Below, piece after piece: positions 8,088 through 14,646 of a DNA stretch of 64,000 nucleotides; position 1 is the first letter of the stretch; each line of letters starts with the position of its first letter. The notes under the pieces are model-generated. The model was not told where the DNA came from. It saw only the letters and a program-made list of their open reading frames with translations, and did not search any database. The position numbers were made by a program, and so were the translations under genes. The stretch spans positions 3,162,001-3,226,000 of the forward strand of contig OY970200.1 in the NCBI GenBank assembly GCA_963708235.1, read 5' to 3'. This DNA is from G963708235 sp963708235. Lineage in GTDB: Bacteria > Actinomycetota > Acidimicrobiia > Spongiisociales > UBA5794.

Positions 8088-8284
8088 CGCGCACCCCCGA
8101 AGGTCGCAATCGGATCGGACTTGTGGGGGCGGGCACGACGAGAGAGAGAAACTTCGCACCCGCCCCCGATACTCACGGCCCGGTGACGGCGAAGCCCAGA
8201 CTTCCCTCGCCGCGACCGGGCCGGACCATCCGGGGACCGTCGGAGCCTTCCCCCGACCACTCCAACGGCCCCCGAAACCTTCAT
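8084..8284 (-). CDS. Arginine-rich 66-residue protein
   Basis: This short open frame starts with an ATGA overlap with the HTH gene before it and ends with a GTGA overlap with the next gene, exactly as its neighbours do. That is the main evidence it is real. The protein is strongly basic (RLRRSPDGPARSRRGKSGLR; SLSRRARPHKSD) and lacks hydrophobic core segments. It may be a nucleic-acid-binding peptide. If not translated, the 194 bp would be the only spacer in this part of the operon. Confidence 0.5.
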   Translation of the reverse strand: MKVSGAVGVVGGRLRRSPDGPARSRRGKSGLRRHRAVSIGGGCEVSLSRRARPHKSDPIATFGGAR

Positions 8285-8556
8285 CGCTCCGTCTCCAAAC
8301 CGAACAGAGCCAGATCACCATCGGTGAGTAACTGCAGGAACCGGTCCCGCGGTGCCACCACCCGACGACCCGTATGCACCGCATGGCCAGCGGCCTCCAA
8401 CCGGCGGAGCACCGCGTAGGCGCTATCCCGGCCACACCGCAACACCGCAGCGACATCCCCCACCGCGAGTAGCAACGGGAGACCATCGGCGGCCACCGGG
8501 GCGGGGCTCTCCCCCGCTCCCTGGATCACACGCAGACCGCGGCGAGGGGCACTCAT
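8281..8556 (-). CDS. HTH DNA-binding protein (excisionase/MerR-like fold)
   Basis: A 91-residue protein with the helix-turn-helix LLAVGDVAAVLRCGRDSAYAVLRRLEAAG (about 29-57) followed by VHTGRRVVAPRDRF, the wing found in HTH_17/excisionase-type proteins. It is the second gene of the early operon, overlapping the Cro-like gene by 4 nt (ATGA at 8553-8556). Likely roles are early regulator or recombination directionality factor; a second candidate for the latter lies at 10936. Confidence 0.75.
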   Translation of the reverse strand: MSAPRRGLRVIQGAGESPAPVAADGLPLLLAVGDVAAVLRCGRDSAYAVLRRLEAAGHAVHTGRRVVAPRDRFLQLLTDGDLALFGLETER

Positions 8557-8873
8557 GACGCCCTCGGAATAGTTGAACGCTGGAGATCGTCGAGGTCGCC
8601 CTCGACCGCCTCGACCCGCATCTGTAGCGCAGCGACGCTGTCGATCGTCCTTCGGAGAGCGTCGGCAAGCGGGTCATACCCGAAGTCGAATAGGGCGGCG
8701 ACCGGAACGCAGAAGTACTCGGCGAGGGCCAGCTTGAATTCGTCGCTCACCTCGCGTGCCCTGGACTCCCACTTGGAAAGGGCGGCAGGACTCACCCCAA
8801 TCGCCTCGGCGAGGTCCTTGGCCTTTAGCCGATGAGCGGTGCGGAACCGGCGGATGTGATTAGGCACTGGCAT
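8553..8873 (-). CDS. XRE-family (Cro/CI-like) regulator, first gene of the leftward operon
   Basis: A 106-residue protein. An N-terminal HTH_3 domain (AKDLAEAIGVSPAALSKWESR, about 18-38) is followed by an FDFGYDP segment and a C-terminal coiled coil (SVAALQMRVEAVEGDLDDLQRS). It faces the XRE gene at 9014 across a 140-bp operator region, the layout of a lysis-lysogeny switch, and it opens the leftward operon. The ATG lies 8 nt after a good -10, so the mRNA is probably leaderless. Confidence 0.85.
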   Translation of the reverse strand: MPVPNHIRRFRTAHRLKAKDLAEAIGVSPAALSKWESRAREVSDEFKLALAEYFCVPVAALFDFGYDPLADALRRTIDSVAALQMRVEAVEGDLDDLQRSTIPRAS

Positions 8874-8919
8874 GTATTGGCACGATAAGGCATCATGTCC
8901 AAATCGTCAAGTACATGCC
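8869..8919 (-). promoter_or_regulatory. Leftward early promoter with GGCATGTA/TACATGCC operator
   Basis: On the minus strand TTGACG (8910-8905), 17 bp, then TATCGT (8887-8882) form a near-consensus sigma-70-type promoter. The gap of 8 nt from the -10 to the ATG at 8873 predicts transcription starting at or next to the A of ATG (leaderless). The inverted repeat GGCATGTA (8869-8876) and TACATGCC (8912-8919) brackets this promoter, with further GGCATG words at 8935 and 9012. This fits an operator bound by the divergent XRE repressor. Confidence 0.6.
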
Positions 8920-9013
8920 AGAAAGGTCGAAAACGGCATGACCAACACGCGTGAAACTACAAAGTTGACCGACGGCGATCGGGCGACGCCCGGACCCTGC
9001 TTGACTCCGTGGC

Positions 9014-9373
9014 ATGTCAGAGGTCGGCGCACTCATCGCCAGCGAGCGCTCCCAGCGCGGTCTGCGCCAGGAGGACCTGGCGCGACTGATCGGGCTCACT
9101 GGCGGGTCTCAGATCTCAAAGTACGAGCGAGGAGAACTGCTCCCCCAGCCTCGAACGGTCTCTCGGATGGAAGAGGCGATGGATATCAGCGACGGCCGCT
9201 TGGCGGCAGCGCGAGGTCGCGACATCAGGCGACGCCGCGATCCCTTGATGAGCCAGACCGCCCGGCAAGAGATTCGCGGCGACCTTCATCGGCTTGTCGA
9301 TGGCCTCGACGAGAGGCAACTGATGGCTCTGCGATCGATCGCAGTCGCCCTGGACTGGCTGGCAGAGGAGTGA
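9014..9373 (+). CDS. XRE-family repressor-like regulator
   Basis: A 119-residue protein with an N-terminal HTH_3 domain (LRQEDLARLIGLTGGSQISK, then YERGELLPQPRTVSRMEEA; about residues 16-55) and a helical C-terminus (ELDERQLMALRSIAVAL-like end). It is transcribed away from the Cro-like gene and is followed 4 nt later by the integrase start at 9378, so repressor and integrase are probably co-transcribed. This is the likely lysogeny repressor. GGCATG overlaps its own start codon, suggesting autoregulation. Confidence 0.85.
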   Translation: MSEVGALIASERSQRGLRQEDLARLIGLTGGSQISKYERGELLPQPRTVSRMEEAMDISDGRLAAARGRDIRRRRDPLMSQTARQEIRGDLHRLVDGLDERQLMALRSIAVALDWLAEE

Positions 9374-9377
9374 CCCG

Positions 9378-10508
9378 ATGAGAGGTCACATCGTTCGTCG
9401 GGGTGAGTCGTGGTCGGTCGTGATCGATCTCCCGCGAGGACCGGATGGAAAGCGCCGCCAGAAATGGCACACGGTGCGGGGGTCGAAGGCGGATGCGGAG
9501 CGGGCGCTGAGGCGCCTGCTCCGTGACCTGGATGAGGGAACGTGGCGGGACGACCGGGTGACGGTCGCCGAGTTCGCCGGCGACTGGCTCGATGTGGTGT
9601 CGAGGTCGTTGGCGGCGTCGACGGTGAAGTCGTACACGGGGCACCTCGAGCTCCATGTCCTCCCGGTTATCGGGGACCGGAAGCTGGTGCAGGTGACGGG
9701 TCAGTCGTTGTCGCAGTTGTATGCGTCGATCGACCGGTCGCCAGCGACGGTGCAGCGAGTCCACGCAACGGTACGGAAGATGCTCGGCGACGCGATGCGG
9801 TGGGACCTACTCGCCCGGAACCCGGCGGTGCTGGCTGTGCTCCCCCGCGGTGGCGATCGGCGTGAGGCGATCTCGGTTTGGACTCCCGCTGAGATGGCGA
9901 CATTCTTCGCCGCGGCCCGTGCGTCGAGGTGGTGGCCGATGTGGGCGTTCCTCGCCACCACCGGTGTCCGGCGCTGCGAGGCGCTCGGGCTCACCTGGGA
10001 CGACGTCGACCTCGAGGCCGACGTGGTACTCATTCGTCGGCAGCGCCGACCGGATGGCGTGACGATGTTGAAGACGTCGTCGAGTCGCCGGGCGATAGCG
10101 ATCTCGCCGGAGCTGTCGACGGTGCTGAGAGAGTGGCGCCAGACCGTCGTCCAGGAGCGTCTCCTGGTCGGTGAGGCGTGGATCGATGACGGTTGGGTGT
10201 ACGTGTGGCCAACCGGGCAGGGACCCCATCCGGATTCGGTGTCGAAGTGGTTCCGAGCAATGGCCAACGAGCTGGGTCTACCGCCGATCCGTCTCCATGA
10301 CCTGCGCCATACCCACGCCACCGATCTGCTCCGCCAGGGCTTCGACGCCAAGGTCGTCGCCGACCGTCTCGGCCATTCCTCTACCGTCCTCACCCGCGAC
10401 ACGTACCAGCATCTTGTCCCAGAGCTCGACCGCCGAGCAGCCGCCGCCGCCGGCGCCGCCCTCCGCACCGGGGCCGACCAAGACCGGGCCCGGATGCCGT
10501 CCACTTAG
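9378..10508 (+). CDS. int: Tyrosine site-specific integrase
   Basis: A 376-residue phage integrase of full length. An N-terminal arm-type DNA-binding domain (about 1-55, GHIVRRGESWSVVIDLPRG) and a SAM-like core-binding domain (about 60-145) precede the catalytic domain. The catalytic set is complete: R198 in TTGVRRCEALGL, K232, H307-x-x-R310 in HDLRH, H333 in LGHSS and nucleophile Y343 in TRDTYQHL. It lies 1.3 kb from the tRNA-Lys-derived attachment site, as expected. It is probably co-transcribed with the XRE gene just upstream. Confidence 0.95.
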   Translation: MRGHIVRRGESWSVVIDLPRGPDGKRRQKWHTVRGSKADAERALRRLLRDLDEGTWRDDRVTVAEFAGDWLDVVSRSLAASTVKSYTGHLELHVLPVIGDRKLVQVTGQSLSQLYASIDRSPATVQRVHATVRKMLGDAMRWDLLARNPAVLAVLPRGGDRREAISVWTPAEMATFFAAARASRWWPMWAFLATTGVRRCEALGLTWDDVDLEADVVLIRRQRRPDGVTMLKTSSSRRAIAISPELSTVLREWRQTVVQERLLVGEAWIDDGWVYVWPTGQGPHPDSVSKWFRAMANELGLPPIRLHDLRHTHATDLLRQGFDAKVVADRLGHSSTVLTRDTYQHLVPELDRRAAAAAGAALRTGADQDRARMPST

Positions 10509-10512
10509 GTCG

Positions 10513-10827
10513 TCAGTTGTCGTCCGGTAGGGGGATCGTTTCGGCGATGTCGTTGAAGGTCGGCCCGTCGCGGTCGAACTCGGCGAGGTACCAGGCCACA
10601 CCGTCTGGACAGCGATCTTGCATCGCCTCGAGGAACCGGTCCTCGCTGACATCCGCTGCGTTGGCCAAGGACCGCACCGTCGAGTCGAGGCGCCAGAGCG
10701 CCCCCGGCGAGTCCGACTCAGCCGATCCGTCAGCGACCCGGCAGGCCGCGTCGACCTCGAACTCTGGCACGCCCTGGGCACAACCAGCCAACAAGATGAG
10801 CACGCCGACACGCCGCCACATAGTCAC
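10513..10827 (-). CDS. Small lipoprotein, possible lysogenic-conversion gene
   Basis: A 104-residue protein with a clear lipoprotein signal: MWRRVGVLILLAGC, lipobox LAGC. The mature part is acidic with two further cysteines (AACRVADG; DRCPDGVAWY), which could form a disulfide. It is transcribed against the integrase and excisionase genes, so it is an independent unit and may be expressed from the lysogen. The start is GTG 10827 or ATG 10821, with a GGGGG run upstream. No family is recognised. Confidence 0.7.
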   Translation of the reverse strand: MTMWRRVGVLILLAGCAQGVPEFEVDAACRVADGSAESDSPGALWRLDSTVRSLANAADVSEDRFLEAMQDRCPDGVAWYLAEFDRDGPTFNDIAETIPLPDDN

Positions 10828-10935
10828 CCCCGAGACCGTAGCAGTCCCCCACTGCCCGATGCCCCGACCCTGCCGGGCGCAGATCCTCTACCGTCACATG
10901 CCAGCATCCCGATCCAGCCCTGCAGGAGAAGCCAG

Positions 10936-11169
10936 ATGACCGACCCCGCCGCCCACCGCATGACCCTCGACCAGATCCTCGACGGCTACCGCGACACCTA
11001 CCCCCTGACCCTCACCACCGAGCAAGCCGCAGCGATGCTCAGCGTGTCCGCCGAGACCCTCCGCACCCGAGTCAAGGCCGGCGACATCCCCGCCTACCGC
11101 TGGGGCAAGAACTACCGCTACTTCCGAGACGAACTCATCGACTGGCTTCGGGAACAACCGGGGTCGTGA
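10936..11169 (+). CDS. Excisionase-family HTH protein
   Basis: A 77-residue protein starting at ATG 10936 with AGGAGAA six nt upstream. It has the HTH_17 fold of excisionases: LTTEQAAAMLSVSAETLRTR, then VKAGDIPAYRWGKNYRYFRDELIDWL, with the wing and the final helix intact. The position between integrase and attachment site fits the recombination directionality factor that drives excision. Confidence 0.85.
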   Translation: MTDPAAHRMTLDQILDGYRDTYPLTLTTEQAAAMLSVSAETLRTRVKAGDIPAYRWGKNYRYFRDELIDWLREQPGS

Positions 11170-11252
11170 AGAACTACCAGCCGTCGCTCAGCCCCGAGCG
11201 CTGAAGAGGAGAACGATTTGAACGCCCGCGCGGCGCGCACTACTGTCCCCGG

Positions 11253-11324
11253 TGGAGCCGACGGGACTCGAACCCGCAACCATCTGCCTATCAAGCAGCA
11301 GCTCTGCCATTGAGCTACGGCCCC
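11253..11324 (-). tRNA. tRNA-Ile(GAT) carried by the element
   Basis: A 72-nt cloverleaf on the minus strand. The acceptor GGGGCCG/CGGCTCC pairs with one G-U, and the D stem GCTC/GAGC is intact. The anticodon loop TTGATAG has GAT at 34-36, the T arm is GCGGG-TTCGAGT-CCCGT, and the discriminator is A. The 27-43 pair is a mismatch. The 3' CCA is not encoded. It lies inside the element, between the excisionase gene and the attachment site, so it is phage cargo rather than the host copy. Confidence 0.85.
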
Positions 11325-11499
11325 ACGGCGAATCATCCGAGTCTGGACCCTCCAAAATCCGAGACCAAACGACACGCGTGTGATTAACTTAGCAGTCGGA
11401 CCCCCCACACTGCTAACCGCTCCTCTCCAAACTTTTCGCGACTGCTTCGCTAGCGCATCTATCGTTTACATCGCGCGGGAAGTCACTACACTGTGCAAC

Positions 11500-11529
11500 G
11501 CCTATCAAGCAGAGCTATCTGCCCTGAGC
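11500..11529 (-). other. Decayed tRNA fragment resembling the tRNA-Ile
   Basis: GCCTATCAAGCAG at 11500-11512 is identical to the anticodon-arm region of the tRNA-Ile at 11253-11324. The next 17 nt align to its D arm with small gaps. The rest of a cloverleaf is missing. It is either a degraded second tRNA copy or a former recombination site. Confidence 0.5.
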
Positions 11530-11596
11530 GAATCAGGACACCGATGCTCGTAGCCACCACTGATCACCCTAGGGGGAGATAACGTGGCTCAGGAAA

Positions 11597-11630
11597 GAGG
11601 GGGGCCGGATCGTTCGATCCGGCCCCCCTC
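11597..11630. terminator. Strong symmetric hairpin near the element end
   Basis: A perfect 14-bp stem, GAGGGGGGCCGGAT (11597-11610) with ATCCGGCCCCCCTC (11617-11630), has a 6-nt loop CGTTCG. It is preceded by AAA and followed by a pyrimidine-rich tract. It can act in both directions and would insulate the element from the chromosome. Confidence 0.7.
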
Positions 11631-11814
11631 CTCCGTTTGCTGCTCCCCGTACGTCGAGGCGTGGCCGACACTCGCGACCCACCCTCACGGTTGCTAACGG
11701 TTGCTAACTCGTCCGCTCCTGTTGCGTCCTGTACTGCCCTCGAATCGTGGTGCGTAAGGCTAGTTTGGAGTTGTGTAGCGTTGTGTGGCATCTGGCGGGC
11801 AGGCGTTCGGGTGT

Positions 11815-11856
11815 CTTTTAATCCGACGGTTCAGGGTTCGAGTCCCTGCGGGCCCA
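11815..11856 (+). repeat. Attachment-site scar: 3' half of tRNA-Lys
   Basis: Starting in the anticodon loop (CTTTTAA), the sequence reads as tRNA-Lys from position 32 to 73. It has the 3' anticodon stem TCCGA, the T arm CAGGG-TTCGAGT-CCCTG, the acceptor strand CGGGCCC and discriminator A. The 5' half (expected TCGGA stem, D arm, acceptor GGGCCCG) is absent and replaced by unrelated sequence. This is the typical distal attachment site of a tyrosine integrase that recombines in the anticodon loop. The intact tRNA-Lys should lie at the other end of the element. Confidence 0.85.
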
Positions 11857-11859
11857 CCG

Positions 11860-12825
11860 TCAAGAATCGTCTTCTGGCGGCATCTCGTAGCCGACCGATG
11901 ACCAGTCGTAGGTCTCGTAGCGGCTGACCTGATGGACGAGATCGGCCAACTGTGTGTACCGCACCGCTTCGGCCACCGGATCGACGTACTTTTCCGGCTC
12001 GTCCACGCGGAAGCCCTCCACTCGGATCGTGCCCACGTTGAGCGCACCTTCCGGGCCGGCGACGAACACCCCTTGCGGAGACGTCAACCGGTACCCGCTG
12101 CGATTCCACTCTTCGGTTCTTGTGTTCCCCAACGACCCGTCGACGTGGGCCTGGCCTCCCCACCAGAGGAACATCACCGCGGGTCCCATCTCACCGGTGG
12201 GCAGCGGGGGTCCACCTGGGCCGACGAGAACGTGACGGTCACCGACCGGCAATGCCCCGGCGAGGACGGCGTCGACGCGAACTTTGTAGGCCGTGAGGGT
12301 GAATGCGACCTCACCCTCGCCCTCGTCGAAGGTGTCGTCCTCGAGGTGCTCAGGACCGAAGGAGGGACCTTCGACGTTGTCGACCACGGTACCGAGGATG
12401 ATCGCATGCGACTCGGCGGCCATCTCTTCGGCTGACTCGAACCGGACGAGCCAGTCTGCGCCGGGAGCGCCGAACGACTGGAAGAACTCCGTGTCTTCGC
12501 CAAACCGATCGTAGTCAATCAAGAGGTCGAGATCGTCGAGCATGATGGGCTCGTCCGGCGGATTCGTCGCTTCGGGCCGAGCCGTGGCCGGGACCGGATC
12601 CGGGTCGCTCGATGGCTTGCCGACCGGGGCCTCGAAGCCCACGCCGCCCGGCGGTGACGACGTCGTCGCGCCGTCACCCTGCGACCCTCCACCGCCAGCA
12701 ACCGACGAAGCTTCCGGTGAGCCGCAACCGGCGAGCACTCCGGCAAGCACCACGATCAGACCTATCGCCAACCGCGGTTGCCGGATTAGCCGCGACCGCT
12801 GGGGTCGACCAAGTGAGCGATCCAT
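11860..12825 (-). CDS. Secreted lipoprotein of unknown function
   Basis: A 321-residue protein. The N-terminus MDRSLGRPQRSRLIRQPRLA, then IGLIVVLAGVLAGC, gives a basic n-region, hydrophobic core and lipobox LAGC. A Gly/Ser/Pro-rich linker (about 35-75) is followed by a folded domain rich in Asp/Glu. That domain contains AIILGTVVDNVEGPSFGP, VAFTLTAYKVRVDAVLAG and RHVLVGPGGPPLPTGEMGP, a beta-rich pattern reminiscent of small surface-exposed lipoproteins of actinobacteria. Its stop lies only a few bases from the tRNA-Lys scar, so it is the first host gene outside the element. ATG 12825 has GGAGA upstream. Function unknown. Confidence 0.75.
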   Translation of the reverse strand: MDRSLGRPQRSRLIRQPRLAIGLIVVLAGVLAGCGSPEASSVAGGGGSQGDGATTSSPPGGVGFEAPVGKPSSDPDPVPATARPEATNPPDEPIMLDDLDLLIDYDRFGEDTEFFQSFGAPGADWLVRFESAEEMAAESHAIILGTVVDNVEGPSFGPEHLEDDTFDEGEGEVAFTLTAYKVRVDAVLAGALPVGDRHVLVGPGGPPLPTGEMGPAVMFLWWGGQAHVDGSLGNTRTEEWNRSGYRLTSPQGVFVAGPEGALNVGTIRVEGFRVDEPEKYVDPVAEAVRYTQLADLVHQVSRYETYDWSSVGYEMPPEDDS

Positions 12826-13085
12826 GTCTCCGAGAGGCTGACAGCGCAACTCTTCTGTTCCGTGCGTTGCCGATGTAGACCACCAAGCGATGGCTATCTG
12901 GACCAGGCTTTGGTACCGAAACGGACCATGACGGAGGGGGACCACAGGTTCGACGAACCAGTCGACGTCCCTCGCCGGGCTTGCGGCTTCATCCTCGAGC
13001 AGCCGCTCCCCACCATGGTGCCCGACCCTTCCACGTGGCGCCGCACTCCTTGTCTGGTAGCCGTGTGTGCGAAATAGCGTTGGCA

Positions 13086-14327
13086 TCAGGCAGTCCAGAG
13101 GCTGCTCAGGGGCACGGCCCACTGGCGATCACCAAGAGGGATGGTCTGGCGTCCCGTATAGAGCACGACGCCTGAACGAAAGCGGCTGCGTGTCGACTCA
13201 CGAAGTTTGGCGAGGACCCTGCTGCTTGCGGGGTCGATCGACGCACGGGCCTTGACCTCGATGGCTACTACCTCCCCGGAACGGTTTTCGAGAACGACGT
13301 CAACCTCATCGCGTCCATCGCGGTAGTGGTAGATGCGAACGTCCTGCTCAGCCCACTGTGCGTGCTTGATGATCTCCATGGTGGCGAAGTTCTCCAGGAC
13401 CTTGCCGGTGATCTGATCATCGTGACGTATCCGGTCGCTGTCGGCGCCGAGGAGGTGGGCGAGCAGCCCGGCGTCGACCAAGTGCAACTTGGGCGCGTGT
13501 ACCTCACGGGTTCCCAACCCGGGACGCCACGCTGGCAATCGGCGAACGAGAAAGACCGTCTCCAGGAGCTGTACGTAGCTCTTGACGGTGTCGGGGTGAA
13601 GTTGCAGCCGGTCCGCGACGCTCTTGTAGTTCAGCAGTCCCGCAGCCTGGGTTGCCAGTAGCCGGAGCAGCCGGGGCATCTCGTGGAGTTTGAGTGCGTC
13701 GGAAACATCGCGCAGGTCGCGATCCAGGGTGGTATCGAGATAGTCGCGGAACCAGCGGTCCCGGCGCCGTCCGGTGCGGCCTCGCGCCTCCGGGTAGCCG
13801 CCGGCGGCGACTCGGTCGACGAAGGCATCACGGCCCACGATCGCGTTGTCGAGTTGCGGGGGCGCTCCGGCAAATAGCCTGTCCACGATGTTGTGGGTGC
13901 CGTTCTCGATCTCCGCCTGCGACAACGGCCAGAGCGTGACGATCTCCATCCTGCCGGTCAGTGCGTCCTTCACGCGTCTGTTGGTCAGTACGTTGGCAGA
14001 GCCGGTCAGCAGGAACCGGCCTGGCCGGGTGTCACGGTCGACTGCCTCTTTCACTGCGAGCAGAAGGTCCGGCGCACGTTGCACCTCGTCCAGCACGACC
14101 GGACCGGCAAGTTCAGCGATGAACCCGGCGGGGTCCGCCAGCGCTGCGTCACGGGTCGCTCGGTCGTCCAGGGTCAGCACTTGGGCCGGATGATCCTGGT
14201 GGGCGACCACGTTGACAAGGGTGCTCTTTCCGACCTGGCGGGCACCCATCACAAAAACCACGCGGGTGTCGAGCAGCGCCTCGCGGATCAACGCTCGGGC
14301 ATGACGCTCCACCATGGCCTCTGGCAT
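13086..14327 (-). CDS. ATP-binding protein, AAA_14/DUF4143 family
   Basis: A 413-residue protein of the common AAA plus DUF4143 family. The Walker A is GARQVGKST (about 28-36), the Walker B-like VVLDEVQRAPDLL is at about 76-88, and the sensor region LLTGSANVLT follows. The second half is DUF4143: winged-helix region (LNYKSVADRLQLHPDTVKSY), then a nuclease-like fold with YHYRDGRDEVDVVLEN and VVAIEVKARAS, resembling a PD-(D/E)xK core (D...E-x-K). Such genes are patchily distributed and often lie in variable regions. The cellular role is not established; defence or plasmid-like functions have been suggested for relatives. Confidence 0.9.
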   Translation of the reverse strand: MPEAMVERHARALIREALLDTRVVFVMGARQVGKSTLVNVVAHQDHPAQVLTLDDRATRDAALADPAGFIAELAGPVVLDEVQRAPDLLLAVKEAVDRDTRPGRFLLTGSANVLTNRRVKDALTGRMEIVTLWPLSQAEIENGTHNIVDRLFAGAPPQLDNAIVGRDAFVDRVAAGGYPEARGRTGRRRDRWFRDYLDTTLDRDLRDVSDALKLHEMPRLLRLLATQAAGLLNYKSVADRLQLHPDTVKSYVQLLETVFLVRRLPAWRPGLGTREVHAPKLHLVDAGLLAHLLGADSDRIRHDDQITGKVLENFATMEIIKHAQWAEQDVRIYHYRDGRDEVDVVLENRSGEVVAIEVKARASIDPASSRVLAKLRESTRSRFRSGVVLYTGRQTIPLGDRQWAVPLSSLWTA

Positions 14328-14646
14328 GTGCGAGATTCTAATTGGTGCTGCGTAGATGTCTAATCTCCACTGCGCGGATTCCCAGACTCCCCCCGGCGAC
14401 GACCCGAAACGGGACGCCGAATCCAGGGTTCCAGAGGCTCCCCGCGGACCGCTCGGGACAAGGCTCGAGGTTCTCGCCTGACCCCCATCATGGGGTCATT
14501 TTGCCGGACGCGCCACGTCCGTTGCGGTCGACCACATGAGACGATTCATGTGGAAAGCTCGCATTGAGGGGTCCTATCTACGTGCCGGCGAGCGTCACGA
14601 TGTCGCCGGGCACGAGGTAAGAATCTGTGCGCGGTCGATATGGAAG
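14328..14646. other. 319-bp intergenic region with one hairpin
   Basis: It contains TGACCCC (14479-14485) and GGGGTCA (14492-14498) with a 6-nt loop, followed on the plus strand by TTTT. This looks like a rho-independent terminator for plus-strand transcription, but there is no plus-strand gene just upstream. Nothing else is recognisable. Confidence 0.4.

Larger units (their letters stand above)
1..11856. mobile_element. Right portion of an integrated phage-like element
   Basis: A tyrosine integrase (9378-10508), divergent XRE regulators, an excisionase-like protein, a tRNA gene, DNA methyltransferases and a leftward operon of overlapping small genes form one block. It stops at the 3' half of a tRNA-Lys gene at 11815-11856, the usual scar of integration into a tRNA. 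Beyond 11860 gene content becomes ordinary chromosomal. The left end, and with it the intact tRNA-Lys, must lie before position 1. No capsid, portal, terminase or tail gene is in view, so it could be a prophage, a phage-like satellite or an integrative plasmid. Confidence 0.85.

Noticed and set aside
11118..11408. Minus-strand open frame of about 96 codons across the tRNA-Ile
   Set aside because: Its peptide (GAVAQWQSCCLIGRWLRVRV) is the well-known translation artefact of a tRNA gene.
11760..12047. Minus-strand open frame over the tRNA-Lys remnant
   Set aside because: GPAGTRTLNRRIK is another tRNA translation artefact, and it overlaps the lipoprotein gene antisense-frame region.
12826..13085. 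In-frame upstream extension of the lipoprotein by 99 codons
   Set aside because: It would bury the lipoprotein signal peptide in mid-protein. The extra sequence has no recognisable domain and MDRSLG at 12825 has a ribosome-binding site. No other gene was supported in this 260-bp gap.
14479..14502. Terminator for the caspase-like gene
   Set aside because: The T-tract is on the plus-strand side, so it does not fit the minus-strand genes on either side. It is kept only as a hairpin in the intergenic entry.
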